DNA of 6,563 nucleotides from Bifidobacteriaceae bacterium (GCA_031258055.1 JAIRNM010000230.1:1-6563); one strand, 5' to 3'; counted from the stretch's first letter, positions 1-5,461 are shown. Notes: generated by a model from the letters alone, not told the origin. Numbers and translations are program-made.

Positions 1-100
1 CAGGATCCAGCCAGGCTGGATCAATGCCAGCGTCAACCATGCAGCTACGATATTCGACAAGCCTCGCCCCGTGCAGCAATCGCTGCTCTACAGCGGTCAT
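1..100 (-). CDS. C-terminal part of a lipoprotein read in a shifted frame, or a separate coupled small gene (partial)
   Basis: An open frame starts at an ATG at 98-100 (ATGA overlap with the stop of the lipoprotein frame) and runs off the left edge. It begins MTAVEQRLLHGARLVEYRSC and continues MVDAGIDPAW. This frame stays open upstream of that ATG, back to a stop at 149-151, and the upstream part (FEYANPAAADEYG) reads like protein. The pattern Y-G-M-T-x-x-E-x-x-L-L-x-x-A ... C-M-x-x-x-G resembles the conserved region of small actinobacterial lipoproteins of unknown function. I infer that it is more likely the continuation of the lipoprotein at 97-342 after a one-base indel than an independent gene. 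The ATGA overlap also allows a separate coupled gene. The function is unknown and the 3' end lies outside the window. Confidence 0.5.
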   Translation of the reverse strand, partial: MTAVEQRLLHGARLVEYRSCMVDAGIDPAWLDP

Positions 101-342
101 ACCGTACTCGTCTGCGGCAGCCGGGTTTGCATATTCAAATAGTCGAACTCAACCGCCGGTGCGGGGCCAGCGTATTCGGGATTAGTTCCACACCCCGCCG
201 CCAACCAGAGGCCACATGCAGCCACACAAGCCATTGTTAGCGGGGCGCGTGGGCGGCTCAGCGCCGCCCCCGCGCCCGGACCAGGTCGAGTCTCGGACCG
301 TCTAGCCCACTGTGAGCAGAAAACACGAGACATCGCGGTCAC
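97..342 (-). CDS. Small putative lipoprotein, probably frameshifted; second gene of the crystallin operon
   Basis: This is an 81-aa frame starting at GTG (340-342) that overlaps the stop of the secreted-protein gene by four bases (GTGA), which implies translational coupling. An ATG at 331-333 (residue 4) is an alternative start. An Arg-rich N-terminal stretch is followed by a hydrophobic segment (MACVAACGLWLAAGC) ending in a lipobox, LAAG|C, with Cys51 as the predicted lipidated residue. Export and anchoring to the outer face of the membrane follow from that. Only about 30 residues remain after the Cys before the stop at 97-99, which is short for a lipoprotein. The -1 frame contains a better-looking continuation, so I suspect that the gene is broken or contains a sequencing indel between about 120 and 148. 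The function is unknown. Its position suggests that it works with, or is coexpressed with, the secreted crystallin-like protein. Confidence 0.55.
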   Translation of the reverse strand: MTAMSRVFCSQWARRSETRPGPGAGAALSRPRAPLTMACVAACGLWLAAGCGTNPEYAGPAPAVEFDYLNMQTRLPQTSTV

Positions 343-716
343 CTGATCTTGGTGCTGCTGATGACGTCGTTGAACGATTGCTTCTTCAGGTTGTTGTGAG
401 AGAAGTACGCGGGCATATCAAGGCGTGCACCGTTGTAATAAGTATCGACGTAGTAGTCGACCCACCCGCCCATCTTGTTGGAGATAGAAGTCGCCTTGTT
501 GTCGGCGGCAGAAGAATAGGCATTTACGCTGCCAGCCTTGCAGTACAGCATGGTGCCCGTCTTGAAGTCGGCGTCTTTCCATGCCGCCCAGCTACCGTTT
601 CCGCAGTCTCCGAGCGCCGCTTGCGCAGGAGCGACTGCTCCGACCGCGCCGACAGCCATTCCGAAGGCCAGCATCGCTGCGCAACCAATTCCGGCCAAGA
701 GCTTACGTACTTTCAT
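339..716 (-). CDS. Secreted two-motif beta-gamma-crystallin-like protein (I36 inhibitor-type fold)
   Basis: This encodes 125 aa from the ATG at 714-716. That start is preferred over the long upstream extension because GAGGGA lies 8 bases upstream and a signal peptide begins exactly there. Residues 1-33 form a signal peptide: MKVRK, a hydrophobic core, then APAQA|ALGDC. The mature part has two Cys (38, 59), a plausible disulfide, and two similar halves: W43-AAWKDADFKTG-x... and W85-VDYYVDTYYNGA. Each half ends in the crystallin calcium clamp (N/D)(N/D)xx(S/T)S: DNKATS at 72-77 and NDVISS at 116-121. Both clamps are intact, so I infer Ca2+ binding outside the cell. The I36 metallopeptidase inhibitors share this fold, so protease inhibition is possible but not shown. 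A lipoprotein gene follows with a GTGA overlap. The coding region looks less GC-rich than prfA and rho. Confidence is high that the gene is real and secreted, moderate for the fold. Confidence 0.8.
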   Translation of the reverse strand: MKVRKLLAGIGCAAMLAFGMAVGAVGAVAPAQAALGDCGNGSWAAWKDADFKTGTMLYCKAGSVNAYSSAADNKATSISNKMGGWVDYYVDTYYNGARLDMPAYFSHNNLKKQSFNDVISSTKIR

Positions 717-748
717 GGGACATTTCCCTCGATCATCTCGTTGATTTG

Positions 749-770
749 GGCGGACGTCCGTTTGTCCGCC
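749..770 (-). promoter_or_regulatory. 5' UTR hairpin/operator upstream of the crystallin-like gene
   Basis: GGCGGAC (749-755) pairs with GTCCGCC (764-770), and a nested perfect palindrome CGGACGTCCG occupies 751-760. It lies between the AT-rich -10-like patch and the ribosome binding site (GAGGGA, about 725-730) of the gene starting at 716. It could be a transcription-factor operator or an RNA hairpin in the leader. Only the symmetry is seen directly. Confidence 0.4.
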
Positions 771-775
771 TTCTG

Positions 776-845
776 AGTAATAATAACTAACCGGGCAGTC
801 GATCAGGACCGGTAGGGGGGCGGATCCGACCGGTCGGCGACCGGC
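776..845 (-). promoter_or_regulatory. Putative promoter region of the crystallin-like operon with phased GACCGGT repeats
   Basis: Read on the minus strand, TAGTTATTATTAC (about 778-790) is the only AT-rich patch near the gene and could supply a -10 (TATTAT at 780-785). No good -35 is visible. Just upstream, GACCGGT occurs at 807-813 and 828-834, and GACCGGC at 839-845. The spacings are 21 and 11 bases, so all three sit on the same helix face. This suggests binding by a dimeric regulator at the promoter. It is inferred from spacing only. Confidence 0.35.
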
Positions 846-995
846 TCGCGCTGCTGCGATTGGCTCGAAAACTGTGATAAGCAGGCAAAACACGCCTGTG
901 TCGGAAGTGATCGGATCATAAGAAGGTGACCAATATCACATGTGGAAGCCTGATGCAATCGTCTACCCGAATACTCTCAGCATCTGGTACTCGCT

Positions 996-1055
996 GAGCC
1001 GGGGGGCGTACTTGGTGGCTCACGTCGTGAGCCACCAAGTACGTCCCCCTGGCTC
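996..1055. repeat. REP-like long inverted repeat (about 29-bp stem)
   Basis: The arms 996-1024 and 1026-1055 are complementary over about 29 bp, with one G-U type pair (1006/1044) and one bulged base (1050), centred on 1025. The arm core is GTGAGCCACCAAGTACG. A 10-base tandem duplication, CCCCCTGGCT, at 1045-1054 and 1055-1064 lies at the right edge. It sits just after prfA, within the space between two minus-strand transcription units, so its transcript could shield the rpmE-prfA mRNA 3' end or aid termination. No U-tract follows, so it is not a classic intrinsic terminator. It looks like a repetitive extragenic palindrome, but I cannot test its copy number in the genome. Confidence 0.75.
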
Positions 1056-1073
1056 CCCCTGGCTCATCGAGCG

Positions 1074-2153
1074 TCAGCGGTGAGCCACAGAGTCTGTCCC
1101 TGTGGACCATTTGGCGGATTCGATTACGGGGCCTAGGTCACCGTCCAGCACCTGGTCAAGGTTGTAAGCCTTGAAGCCGGTGCGGTGGTCGGCGATCCGG
1201 TTCTCCGGGAAGTTGTAGGTGCGGATGCGCTCCGACCGGTCGATCGTCCGGACCTGGGAGCGGCGCGACTCGGCCGCTTCAGCGGCGGCTTCTTCTGCCC
1301 GGATCGCTAACAACCGGGCGCGCAGGATACGCAGCGCCTGTTCCTTGTTCTGGAGCTGTGATTTCTCGTTCTGGCAGCTCACCACCACGCCAGTTGGCAG
1401 ATGCGTGATCCGGACCGCCGAATCAGTCGTGTTAACTGACTGGCCGCCGGGCCCAGACGAACGGAAGACATCAACCCGGATATCGGCCGGATCAATCTCC
1501 ACTTCGGTCGGATCATCCGCCTCCGGCATGACCAGCACGCCAGCGGCCGAAGTGTGGACCCGGCCCTGCGATTCGGTGACTGGCACCCGTTGCACCCGAT
1601 GCACACCGCCCTCGTACTTCAGGTGCGCCCAAACCCCATCTTGGGGCTGGACGGCGCCGCGCGACTTGATCGCCAGAGACATGTCTTTAACGCCGCCCAA
1701 CTCAGTCCCGTTGGAGTCAAGGACCTCGACCGTCCAGCCCTGGCGCTCGGCATAGCGCTGATACATACGGAACAAGTCACCGGCGAACAAAGCCGACTCT
1801 TCTCCCCCGGCGCCGGCTTTGATCTCCATGATGACGTCACGGGCGTCGTCCGGGTCGCGCGGCGCCAGCAACTCCGTTAGCTGCTCCTCCGCCGCCTCCT
1901 TGGCCGCCTCCAAAGCTGGAATTTCGTCGCGGAATGAAGGGTCGGCATCGGCCAACTCTTGGGCCGCTGACAAGTCACCGCTGGCCGCAGAGAAGGCCTT
2001 ATAGGCGTTGACGATCTGCGAAACCTGGGCGTAGCGGCGCCCAACGGCGCGCGCCCGGCCGGACGAGGAATGCAGCGCCGGGTCCGCCATTTGGGCGGTT
2101 AGCTGATCCAATTCAGCGACCAGCGGCGCGACCGCACTGGCAATGTCAACCAT
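1074..2153 (-). CDS. prfA: Peptide chain release factor 1 (RF1)
   Basis: RF1 reads UAA and UAG in the ribosomal A site and triggers hydrolysis of peptidyl-tRNA. The 359-aa product has the normal length. It has an N-terminal helical domain (about 1-105), the AGAGGEES segment (113-120), and the stop-codon-reading tripeptide PVT (191-193, in [12 protein letters not shown]), which marks RF1 rather than RF2. The catalytic loop GGQ is at 236-238 ([13 protein letters not shown]); its Gln is the residue PrmC methylates. The ATG at 2151-2153 lies 16 bases after rpmE, with a modest AGGCGG upstream, so the two are probably cotranscribed. The C-terminus is odd: after VIESA the sequence continues [12 protein letters not shown], and its last residues come from a REP-like repeat. 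The usual helical tail is replaced, which is probably tolerated because catalytic and recognition parts are intact. prmC does not follow. Confidence 0.97.
   Translation of the reverse strand: MVDIASAVAPLVAELDQLTAQMADPALHSSSGRARAVGRRYAQVSQIVNAYKAFSAASGDLSAAQELADADPSFRDEIPALEAAKEAAEEQLTELLAPRDPDDARDVIMEIKAGAGGEESALFAGDLFRMYQRYAERQGWTVEVLDSNGTELGGVKDMSLAIKSRGAVQPQDGVWAHLKYEGGVHRVQRVPVTESQGRVHTSAAGVLVMPEADDPTEVEIDPADIRVDVFRSSGPGGQSVNTTDSAVRITHLPTGVVVSCQNEKSQLQNKEQALRILRARLLAIRAEEAAAEAAESRRSQVRTIDRSERIRTYNFPENRIADHRTGFKAYNLDQVLDGDLGPVIESAKWSTGTDSVAHR
1079..1105 (+). repeat. Diverged third REP-like unit overlapping the prfA 3' end
   Basis: GTGAGCCAC-AGAGTCT-GTCCC (1080-1100) matches the right arm of the neighbouring hairpin, GTGAGCCAC-CAAGTAC-GTCCC (1028-1048). 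The two share identical flanks and a shared AGT centre; only two short blocks differ. It also has its own small stem, CCACAG (1085-1090) with CTGTGG (1100-1105) around a 9-base loop. The stretch encodes the last residues of RF1, so the repeat and the gene end overlap. Confidence 0.6.
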
Positions 2154-2169
2154 GGACTGGGCCGCCTGG

Positions 2170-2394
2170 CTACTTCGAGGCCTCAGCCTTCCGCTTGCCG
2201 TAGCGCGCCTCGAAGCGGGCTACCCGCCCGCCAGTGTCGAGGATCTTCTGCTTGCCGGTGTAGAACGGGTGGCAAGCGGAGCACACATCGGCGTTGATGA
2301 CGCCGTTCTTCTTGGTTGAACGGGTCGTGAAGGTGTTGCCGCAGGTGCAGGTCACCGTCGTTTCCACGTAGTTAGGGTGGATATTCTTCTTCAT
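2170..2394 (-). CDS. rpmE: 50S ribosomal protein L31, zinc-binding type
   Basis: This encodes 74 aa with the L31 signature MKKNIHPNY at the N-terminus and [10 protein letters not shown] at 41-50. Four cysteines (C16, C18, C38, C41) form the zinc site, so this is the C+ form, not the zinc-independent paralogue. L31 sits at the central protuberance of the 50S subunit and bridges to the 30S. The basic tail ([11 protein letters not shown]) is a little longer than in E. coli. The ATG at 2392-2394 is set by a strong GGAAGGAG 7 bases upstream. A SigR-type promoter lies about 80 bases upstream. That fits what is known in Streptomyces, where rpmE belongs to the thiol-stress regulon, plausibly because the Cys4 zinc site is oxidation-sensitive. 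prfA follows after 16 bases. Confidence 0.97.
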   Translation of the reverse strand: MKKNIHPNYVETTVTCTCGNTFTTRSTKKNGVINADVCSACHPFYTGKQKILDTGGRVARFEARYGKRKAEASK

Positions 2395-2475
2395 CGGATT
2401 CTCCTTCCATGCGCCGGGTCGCCGCCCTAGGTTTTTGGGCCGCGTGAACCGGACGCGCCTGAAGTATTGTGCCAG

Positions 2476-2501
2476 AACGCGGCGGCCGCTCGGATTATTC
2501 C
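2476..2501 (-). promoter_or_regulatory. SigR-type (thiol-oxidative stress) promoter for rpmE-prfA
   Basis: On the minus strand GGAAT (2497-2501), exactly 18 bases, then GTT (2476-2478), matches the GGAAT-N18-GTT consensus of SigR/SigH-type ECF sigma factors of actinobacteria. The transcription start would fall near 2466-2469, giving a 5' UTR of about 75 bases to the rpmE ATG. Established knowledge: rpmE is a SigR target in Streptomyces coelicolor. The match of both sequence and gene makes chance unlikely, but no other promoter evidence is available here. Confidence 0.65.
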
Positions 2502-2549
2502 AGCCTTACTGTCTTTGCCCGATGCCGCCGGGACCGGCCTTCCGTGCCA

Positions 2550-2583
2550 ACGTCGCGGCCGCTTCCTGCCTTGGCCGCGACGT
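2550..2583 (-). terminator. Perfect 11-bp GC-rich hairpin after rho (possible terminator or 3' end structure)
   Basis: ACGTCGCGGCC (2550-2560) and GGCCGCGACGT (2573-2583) are perfectly complementary around a 12-base loop, about 50 bases past the rho stop and upstream of the rpmE promoter in the direction of transcription. There is no U-run after it, so it would have to act as a U-less actinobacterial terminator, a pause site or an mRNA 3' end protector. The symmetry is certain; the role is inferred. Confidence 0.45.
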
Positions 2584-2631
2584 CGGCGCGGTTCATCAGT
2601 TGATATCTGCTCACGGTTTCGCGTCGGCCCG

Positions 2632-4530
2632 TCAGTTGATGTCTGGCGTGGTCTTGTTGACTTGGAGCAGGAACTCGGCGTTGGAGGCGGTCTTGCGCAT
2701 CCGGTCCAAGAGCAATTCGATCCCTTGTAGCTGGTCGAGGGCACCCAGGACACGCCGCAGCTTCCAGTTGATCTTGAGTTCTTCGGCACCCATCAGCCAT
2801 TCCTCGCGGCGGGTGCCCGACGCGTTGGCGTCGATAGCGGGGAAGATGCGCTTCTCCGACAGCCCCCGTGAGAGCCGCAGTTCCATGTTGCCGGTGCCCT
2901 TGAACTCCTCGAAAATAACCTCATCCATCTTCGAACCAGTTTCTACCAGGGCTGTCGCCAAAATGGTGAGCGAGCCGCCGCCTTCAACGTTCCGGGCGGC
3001 GCCGAAGAACTTCTTCGGCGGGTAGAGCGCCGAGGAGTCAACGCCGCCGGACAAAATCCGCCCCGAGGCGGGCGCCGCCAAGTTGTAGGCGCGGCCCAAC
3101 CGGGTGATGCCGTCCAGCAGAATCACCACGTCATGGCCTAGCTCAACCAGGCGCTTGGCCCGCTCAATCGCCAACTCAGCGACAATCGTGTGGTCTGACG
3201 GCGGCCGGTCGAAGGTCGAAGAAATCACTTCGCCTTTGACTGAGCGTTCGAAGTCGGTCACTTCCTCCGGCCGTTCATCAACCAGCACCACCATCAGATG
3301 GACCTCCGGGTTATTGACGGAGATGGCGTTGGCGATGGCCTGGAGGATCATTGTCTTTCCGGCCTTCGGCGGCGAGACGATCAGCCCGCGCTGGCCCTTA
3401 CCGATCGGGCTGATCAGGTCGATCACCCTGGTCGTCAGGTTCTCAGCGCTGGTCTCCAGCTTCAGCCTTTCTTGCGGATAGAGCGGCGTCAGCTTGACGA
3501 ACTCCGGCCGCTTGCGCGCTTCCTCCGGGTCCATACCGTTGACTGTGTCGAGTTTCACCAGGGCCTTGAACTTCTGCTGGCGCCCCTGGGATTCGCCTTC
3601 ACGGGTCTGGCGGACAGCACCAACTATCGCGTCACCCTCGCGCAAAGCCGCCTTGCGAACCTGGCCCAGCGAAACATAGACGTCGTTGTTGCCCGGCAGG
3701 TAGCCGGAAGTGCGCACAAAGGCGTAGTTGTCCATGATGTCGAGGATTCCCGCCACCGGTATGAGCACGTCGTCATCGCGCAGTTCGACTTCCTCCAAGG
3801 AAGCGACATCACCACGCCCGCGCTGCTTGCGGTCCCGGTAACGGTCGCGCCGCCCGCGGCGGCGCCCAGAACGGTCTTCATCGTCAGAACCGCGCTGGTG
3901 GCGGTCCTGCCCGCCTCGGTCCTGCCCGCCTCGGTCTTGGCCGCTCCGGTCTTGGCCACCGCGATCCTGGCCGTTAGCCGAGCTTTGGCGGCCCGAACCA
4001 GACTGGGACCCTTTGCCCTCTGATCCGCCCTGATTGGCGGACGAACCTTGGCCATCGCGGCCAGTTGGCGTCGCTTCAGCGGCTTCGGCTGGCGGGGCGC
4101 CGCCAGCGCTAGCGGGAGCGCCGGCCGGTGCGTTCGCCCGCCTGCCGCGACGGCGGCTGGTAGCTTCCAGGTCGGCTTTGACTAGCGTTACCGCTTCAGC
4201 CGCGCGAGCGGCGCGATCATCTGTGGGTTCGCGGCCGGTTGACTTGCGCCCAGCCGAACCGCGACGTTCGCGGGACCGTGGCGCGGCGGCATCGGCAACT
4301 GGTTGGGCCACTGCCGGGGCCACGGTAGCTGAGGCGCTGGTAGCTGTCTCCGCTGGTGCCTTCTTGGCGGGCGCTGTCTTCGGGCTGGTTGCGGGCCTGC
4401 CTGTGCCGATGGCGGCGATCAGGTCGGCTTTGCGCATACGGGAATTGACTTTGATGCCCATTGTTCCCGCCAGAGCCTGTAACTCTGCCAATCGCAATGC
4501 ACTAAGGGGCTTATCGGTTGTGGTTGTCAC
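2632..4530 (-). CDS. rho: Transcription termination factor Rho with long Arg/Gly/Asp/Gln-rich insertion
   Basis: Rho is a hexameric RNA-dependent ATPase that ends transcription in the cytoplasm. I place the start at GTG 4528-4530 (632 aa), with AAAGG about 8 bases upstream; the frame is open further upstream, but that part is low-complexity and unlike Rho. Order: N-terminal helical Rho_N domain (about 8-45, LSALRLAELQALAGTMG); a disordered Ala/Pro then Arg/Gly/Gln/Asp-rich insert (about 46-250) with five GQDRx repeats (187-211); OB-fold RNA-binding domain (about 252-310, GILDIMDNYAFVR); ATPase core with Walker A PPKAGKT (387-393), Walker B VVILLDG (468-474) and the YPPKKFFGAARN segment (503-514) before the conserved SGTRREE near 571-577. 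E. coli Rho (about 419 aa) lacks the insert. Actinobacterial inserts are known to broaden RNA binding on GC-rich transcripts. The rpmE-prfA unit follows 237 bases downstream with its own promoter. Confidence 0.97.
   Translation of the reverse strand: MTTTTDKPLSALRLAELQALAGTMGIKVNSRMRKADLIAAIGTGRPATSPKTAPAKKAPAETATSASATVAPAVAQPVADAAAPRSRERRGSAGRKSTGREPTDDRAARAAEAVTLVKADLEATSRRRGRRANAPAGAPASAGGAPPAEAAEATPTGRDGQGSSANQGGSEGKGSQSGSGRQSSANGQDRGGQDRSGQDRGGQDRGGQDRHQRGSDDEDRSGRRRGRRDRYRDRKQRGRGDVASLEEVELRDDDVLIPVAGILDIMDNYAFVRTSGYLPGNNDVYVSLGQVRKAALREGDAIVGAVRQTREGESQGRQQKFKALVKLDTVNGMDPEEARKRPEFVKLTPLYPQERLKLETSAENLTTRVIDLISPIGKGQRGLIVSPPKAGKTMILQAIANAISVNNPEVHLMVVLVDERPEEVTDFERSVKGEVISSTFDRPPSDHTIVAELAIERAKRLVELGHDVVILLDGITRLGRAYNLAAPASGRILSGGVDSSALYPPKKFFGAARNVEGGGSLTILATALVETGSKMDEVIFEEFKGTGNMELRLSRGLSEKRIFPAIDANASGTRREEWLMGAEELKINWKLRRVLGALDQLQGIELLLDRMRKTASNAEFLLQVNKTTPDIN
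3898..3972 (-). repeat. 15-base tandem repeat inside rho encoding five GQDRx units
   Basis: Five consecutive 15-base units encode GQDRG, GQDRS, GQDRG, GQDRG, GQDRH. Two adjacent units (about 3898-3927) are nearly identical at DNA level and the others differ mainly at third positions. Repeat number could change by slippage in frame, altering the length of the disordered RNA-binding insert without breaking the gene. Confidence 0.8.
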
Positions 4531-4622
4531 TAATGAACCTTTTGTCTGTTGGCTAAACGATCTGGGCACGCATGACTGCGATACCGAATCAGACCGGGGA
4601 TTGAGCGGCTGGCCGTTCACTT

Positions 4623-4661
4623 GATCGACGGCGATCGACGCGCTCGCAGAACATGTTACCA
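4623..4661 (-). promoter_or_regulatory. Putative rho promoter (extended -10) and leader direct repeat
   Basis: On the minus strand TGGTAACAT (4653-4661) fits an extended -10 element (TGn plus TAACAT); no strong -35 is seen. The resulting leader would be about 115 bases before the GTG at 4530. Just downstream of it the leader has an 8-base direct repeat GATCGACG (4623-4630 and 4633-4640, read on the plus strand). rho is autoregulated through its leader in E. coli; whether this leader acts likewise is not visible. Confidence 0.35.
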
Positions 4662-4703
4662 CTACACCGCAACCCACACCGTCGCGCCCCGCCGCCCTCT
4701 GAG

Positions 4704-4743
4704 CGAGCACGGGCATGCTAACATATGAGCATGCCCGTGCTCG
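4704..4743 (+). promoter_or_regulatory. Palindromic vapBC operator spanning the antitoxin start codon
   Basis: CGAGCACGGGCATGCT (4704-4719) and its exact reverse complement (4728-4743) flank an 8-base spacer AACATATG that contains the ATG at 4725. A perfect 16-bp inverted repeat is long for chance and is typical of operators bound by the ribbon-helix-helix antitoxin or the VapBC complex. A TAACAT at 4719-4724 may be the -10; transcription would then begin near 4731, at the second in-frame ATG. In mRNA started further upstream the repeat would bury the start codon in a hairpin. Confidence 0.65.
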
Positions 4744-4994
4744 ACAGGAGACTCCAGTTGCTCGTGGACTCTGACCGAATGGCACGTCTCGAAAGAGAGG
4801 CGAAGCGCCAGGACCGCACCGTCGCCGCTGTGGTGAGAGACGCGATCGACTGGCACTTGGACAGCGCCGCCCGGCGGCGCCGGGCTGCGGGCCTCCGGTT
4901 GCTGGCGCGCCCAATCCCCGAGACCCCGGAACCCGAGTGGATGGAGATAGCCGCCGCGATTGAGGATGAGACATTGCGAAGGACGGGCCTGTGA
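4725..4994 (+). CDS. vapB: Ribbon-helix-helix antitoxin of a VapBC-type pair
   Basis: This 89-aa protein is expected to bind and neutralise the adjacent PIN-domain toxin and to repress its own operon. Residues 9-45 (RLQLLVDSDRMARLEREAKR followed by QDRTVAAVVRDAIDWHL) have the strand-helix-turn-helix pattern of a ribbon-helix-helix DNA-binding fold. A basic RRRR patch follows at 50-53, and an acidic, Pro-rich tail (about 62-85, PIPETPEPEWMEIAAAIEDE) is the likely toxin-binding part. There is no good Shine-Dalgarno before the ATG at 4725 or the second ATG at 4731 (MPVLDRRL). With a -10-like TAACAT just upstream, leaderless translation from 4731 is possible. The first codons lie in the operator palindrome. 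The gene overlaps the toxin by four bases (GTGA) and is divergent from rho. Confidence 0.8.
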   Translation: MSMPVLDRRLQLLVDSDRMARLEREAKRQDRTVAAVVRDAIDWHLDSAARRRRAAGLRLLARPIPETPEPEWMEIAAAIEDETLRRTGL

Positions 4995-5461
4995 CAGAGC
5001 CGGTGTTCGTAGACAGTCCCGTGCTCCTATACGCCATCGGCGGAGAACACCCGCTCCGAGCGCCCTCCAGGGCGATAGTGCGGGCGGCGACCGACGGGCG
5101 CATCGAACTGCACGCCAGCATTGAGGCCGTGCAAGAAGTGCTGTTCCACCGGATGCGCCGAGGTGGGCGCGAAGAGGCGATCAGAGCTGCCGCAGACTAC
5201 CTTGACCTAGTGGTGTGCCACCCCTTGAACGAGGCTGTCATGCGCCGGTCGCTCCTAGTGGTCACGAGCAGTCAAATCAGGGGACGCGACGCCCTGCACG
5301 CCGCCACCGCACTCGCCGCCGGCTTCAACGAAATCATCACGTCTGACGCTGACTTCGCGGACGTTCCAGGGCTGACAGCGATCAGCCCGGACCTATACGC
5401 GGCGCGCCTAGAGGCGCCTCGGGAGCGGCCACGCTCACCCAAGACTTACCCGGTTGGGTAA
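4991..5461 (+). CDS. vapC: PIN-domain ribonuclease toxin of a VapBC-type pair
   Basis: This 156-aa protein is predicted to be a Mg2+/Mn2+-dependent endoribonuclease acting on cytoplasmic RNA; VapC toxins usually cut tRNA or rRNA, but the target is not predictable here. The PIN acidic residues are present: D8 in VFVDSPVLLYAIG, E49 (or E45) in SIEAVQEVLF, D100 in GRDALHAATALA, and D119/D121 in IITSDADF. The core ends at about 138 (SPDLYAARL), and the tail to 156 is Pro/Arg-rich. The start is GTG 4991-4993, overlapping the antitoxin stop (GTGA), so synthesis depends on antitoxin translation. The active site looks intact, so I expect a functional toxin. The stop lies inside a short TTACCC-GGTT-GGGTAA hairpin. 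Confidence 0.85.
   Translation: MTEPVFVDSPVLLYAIGGEHPLRAPSRAIVRAATDGRIELHASIEAVQEVLFHRMRRGGREEAIRAAADYLDLVVCHPLNEAVMRRSLLVVTSSQIRGRDALHAATALAAGFNEIITSDADFADVPGLTAISPDLYAARLEAPRERPRSPKTYPVG

Larger units (their letters stand above)
717..1073. other. Intergenic region without a convincing gene (357 bases)
   Basis: Between the start of the crystallin-like gene and the prfA stop I see regulatory and repeat structure rather than genes. On the left are the 5' UTR hairpin, an AT-rich patch (776-790) and phased GACCGGT repeats. On the right is the long REP-like hairpin. The stretch 870-990 shows nothing I can name. Short frames exist on both strands but they are largely made of the hairpin. Confidence 0.7.

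Noticed and set aside
717..893. N-terminal extension of the crystallin-like protein to an ATG at 893
   Set aside because: The signal peptide and ribosome binding site mark the ATG at 716; the extension covers the putative promoter and a hairpin.
940..1083. Plus-strand 47-aa frame starting MWKPDAIVYPNTLSIW with AGAAGGTG upstream
   Set aside because: More than half is encoded by the REP-like hairpin and no family is recognisable; the upstream purine stretch alone is not enough.
3298..4023. Long plus-strand frame opposite rho (241 aa)
   Set aside because: It is a GC-rich antisense shadow; its repeats (VLPASVLPAS...) are just the reverse of the GQDRx DNA repeats.
4531..5121. In-frame upstream extension of rho (197 extra residues)
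   Set aside because: It runs antisense through vapB and the start of vapC, lacks family resemblance, and a GTG with AAAGG at 4530 starts exactly where the Rho N-terminal domain begins.
5446..5461. TTACCC-GGTT-GGGTAA hairpin as a vapC terminator
   Set aside because: The stem is only 6 bp, overlaps the stop codon and is not followed by a U-run; it is better read as part of the GGTAAC motif set.
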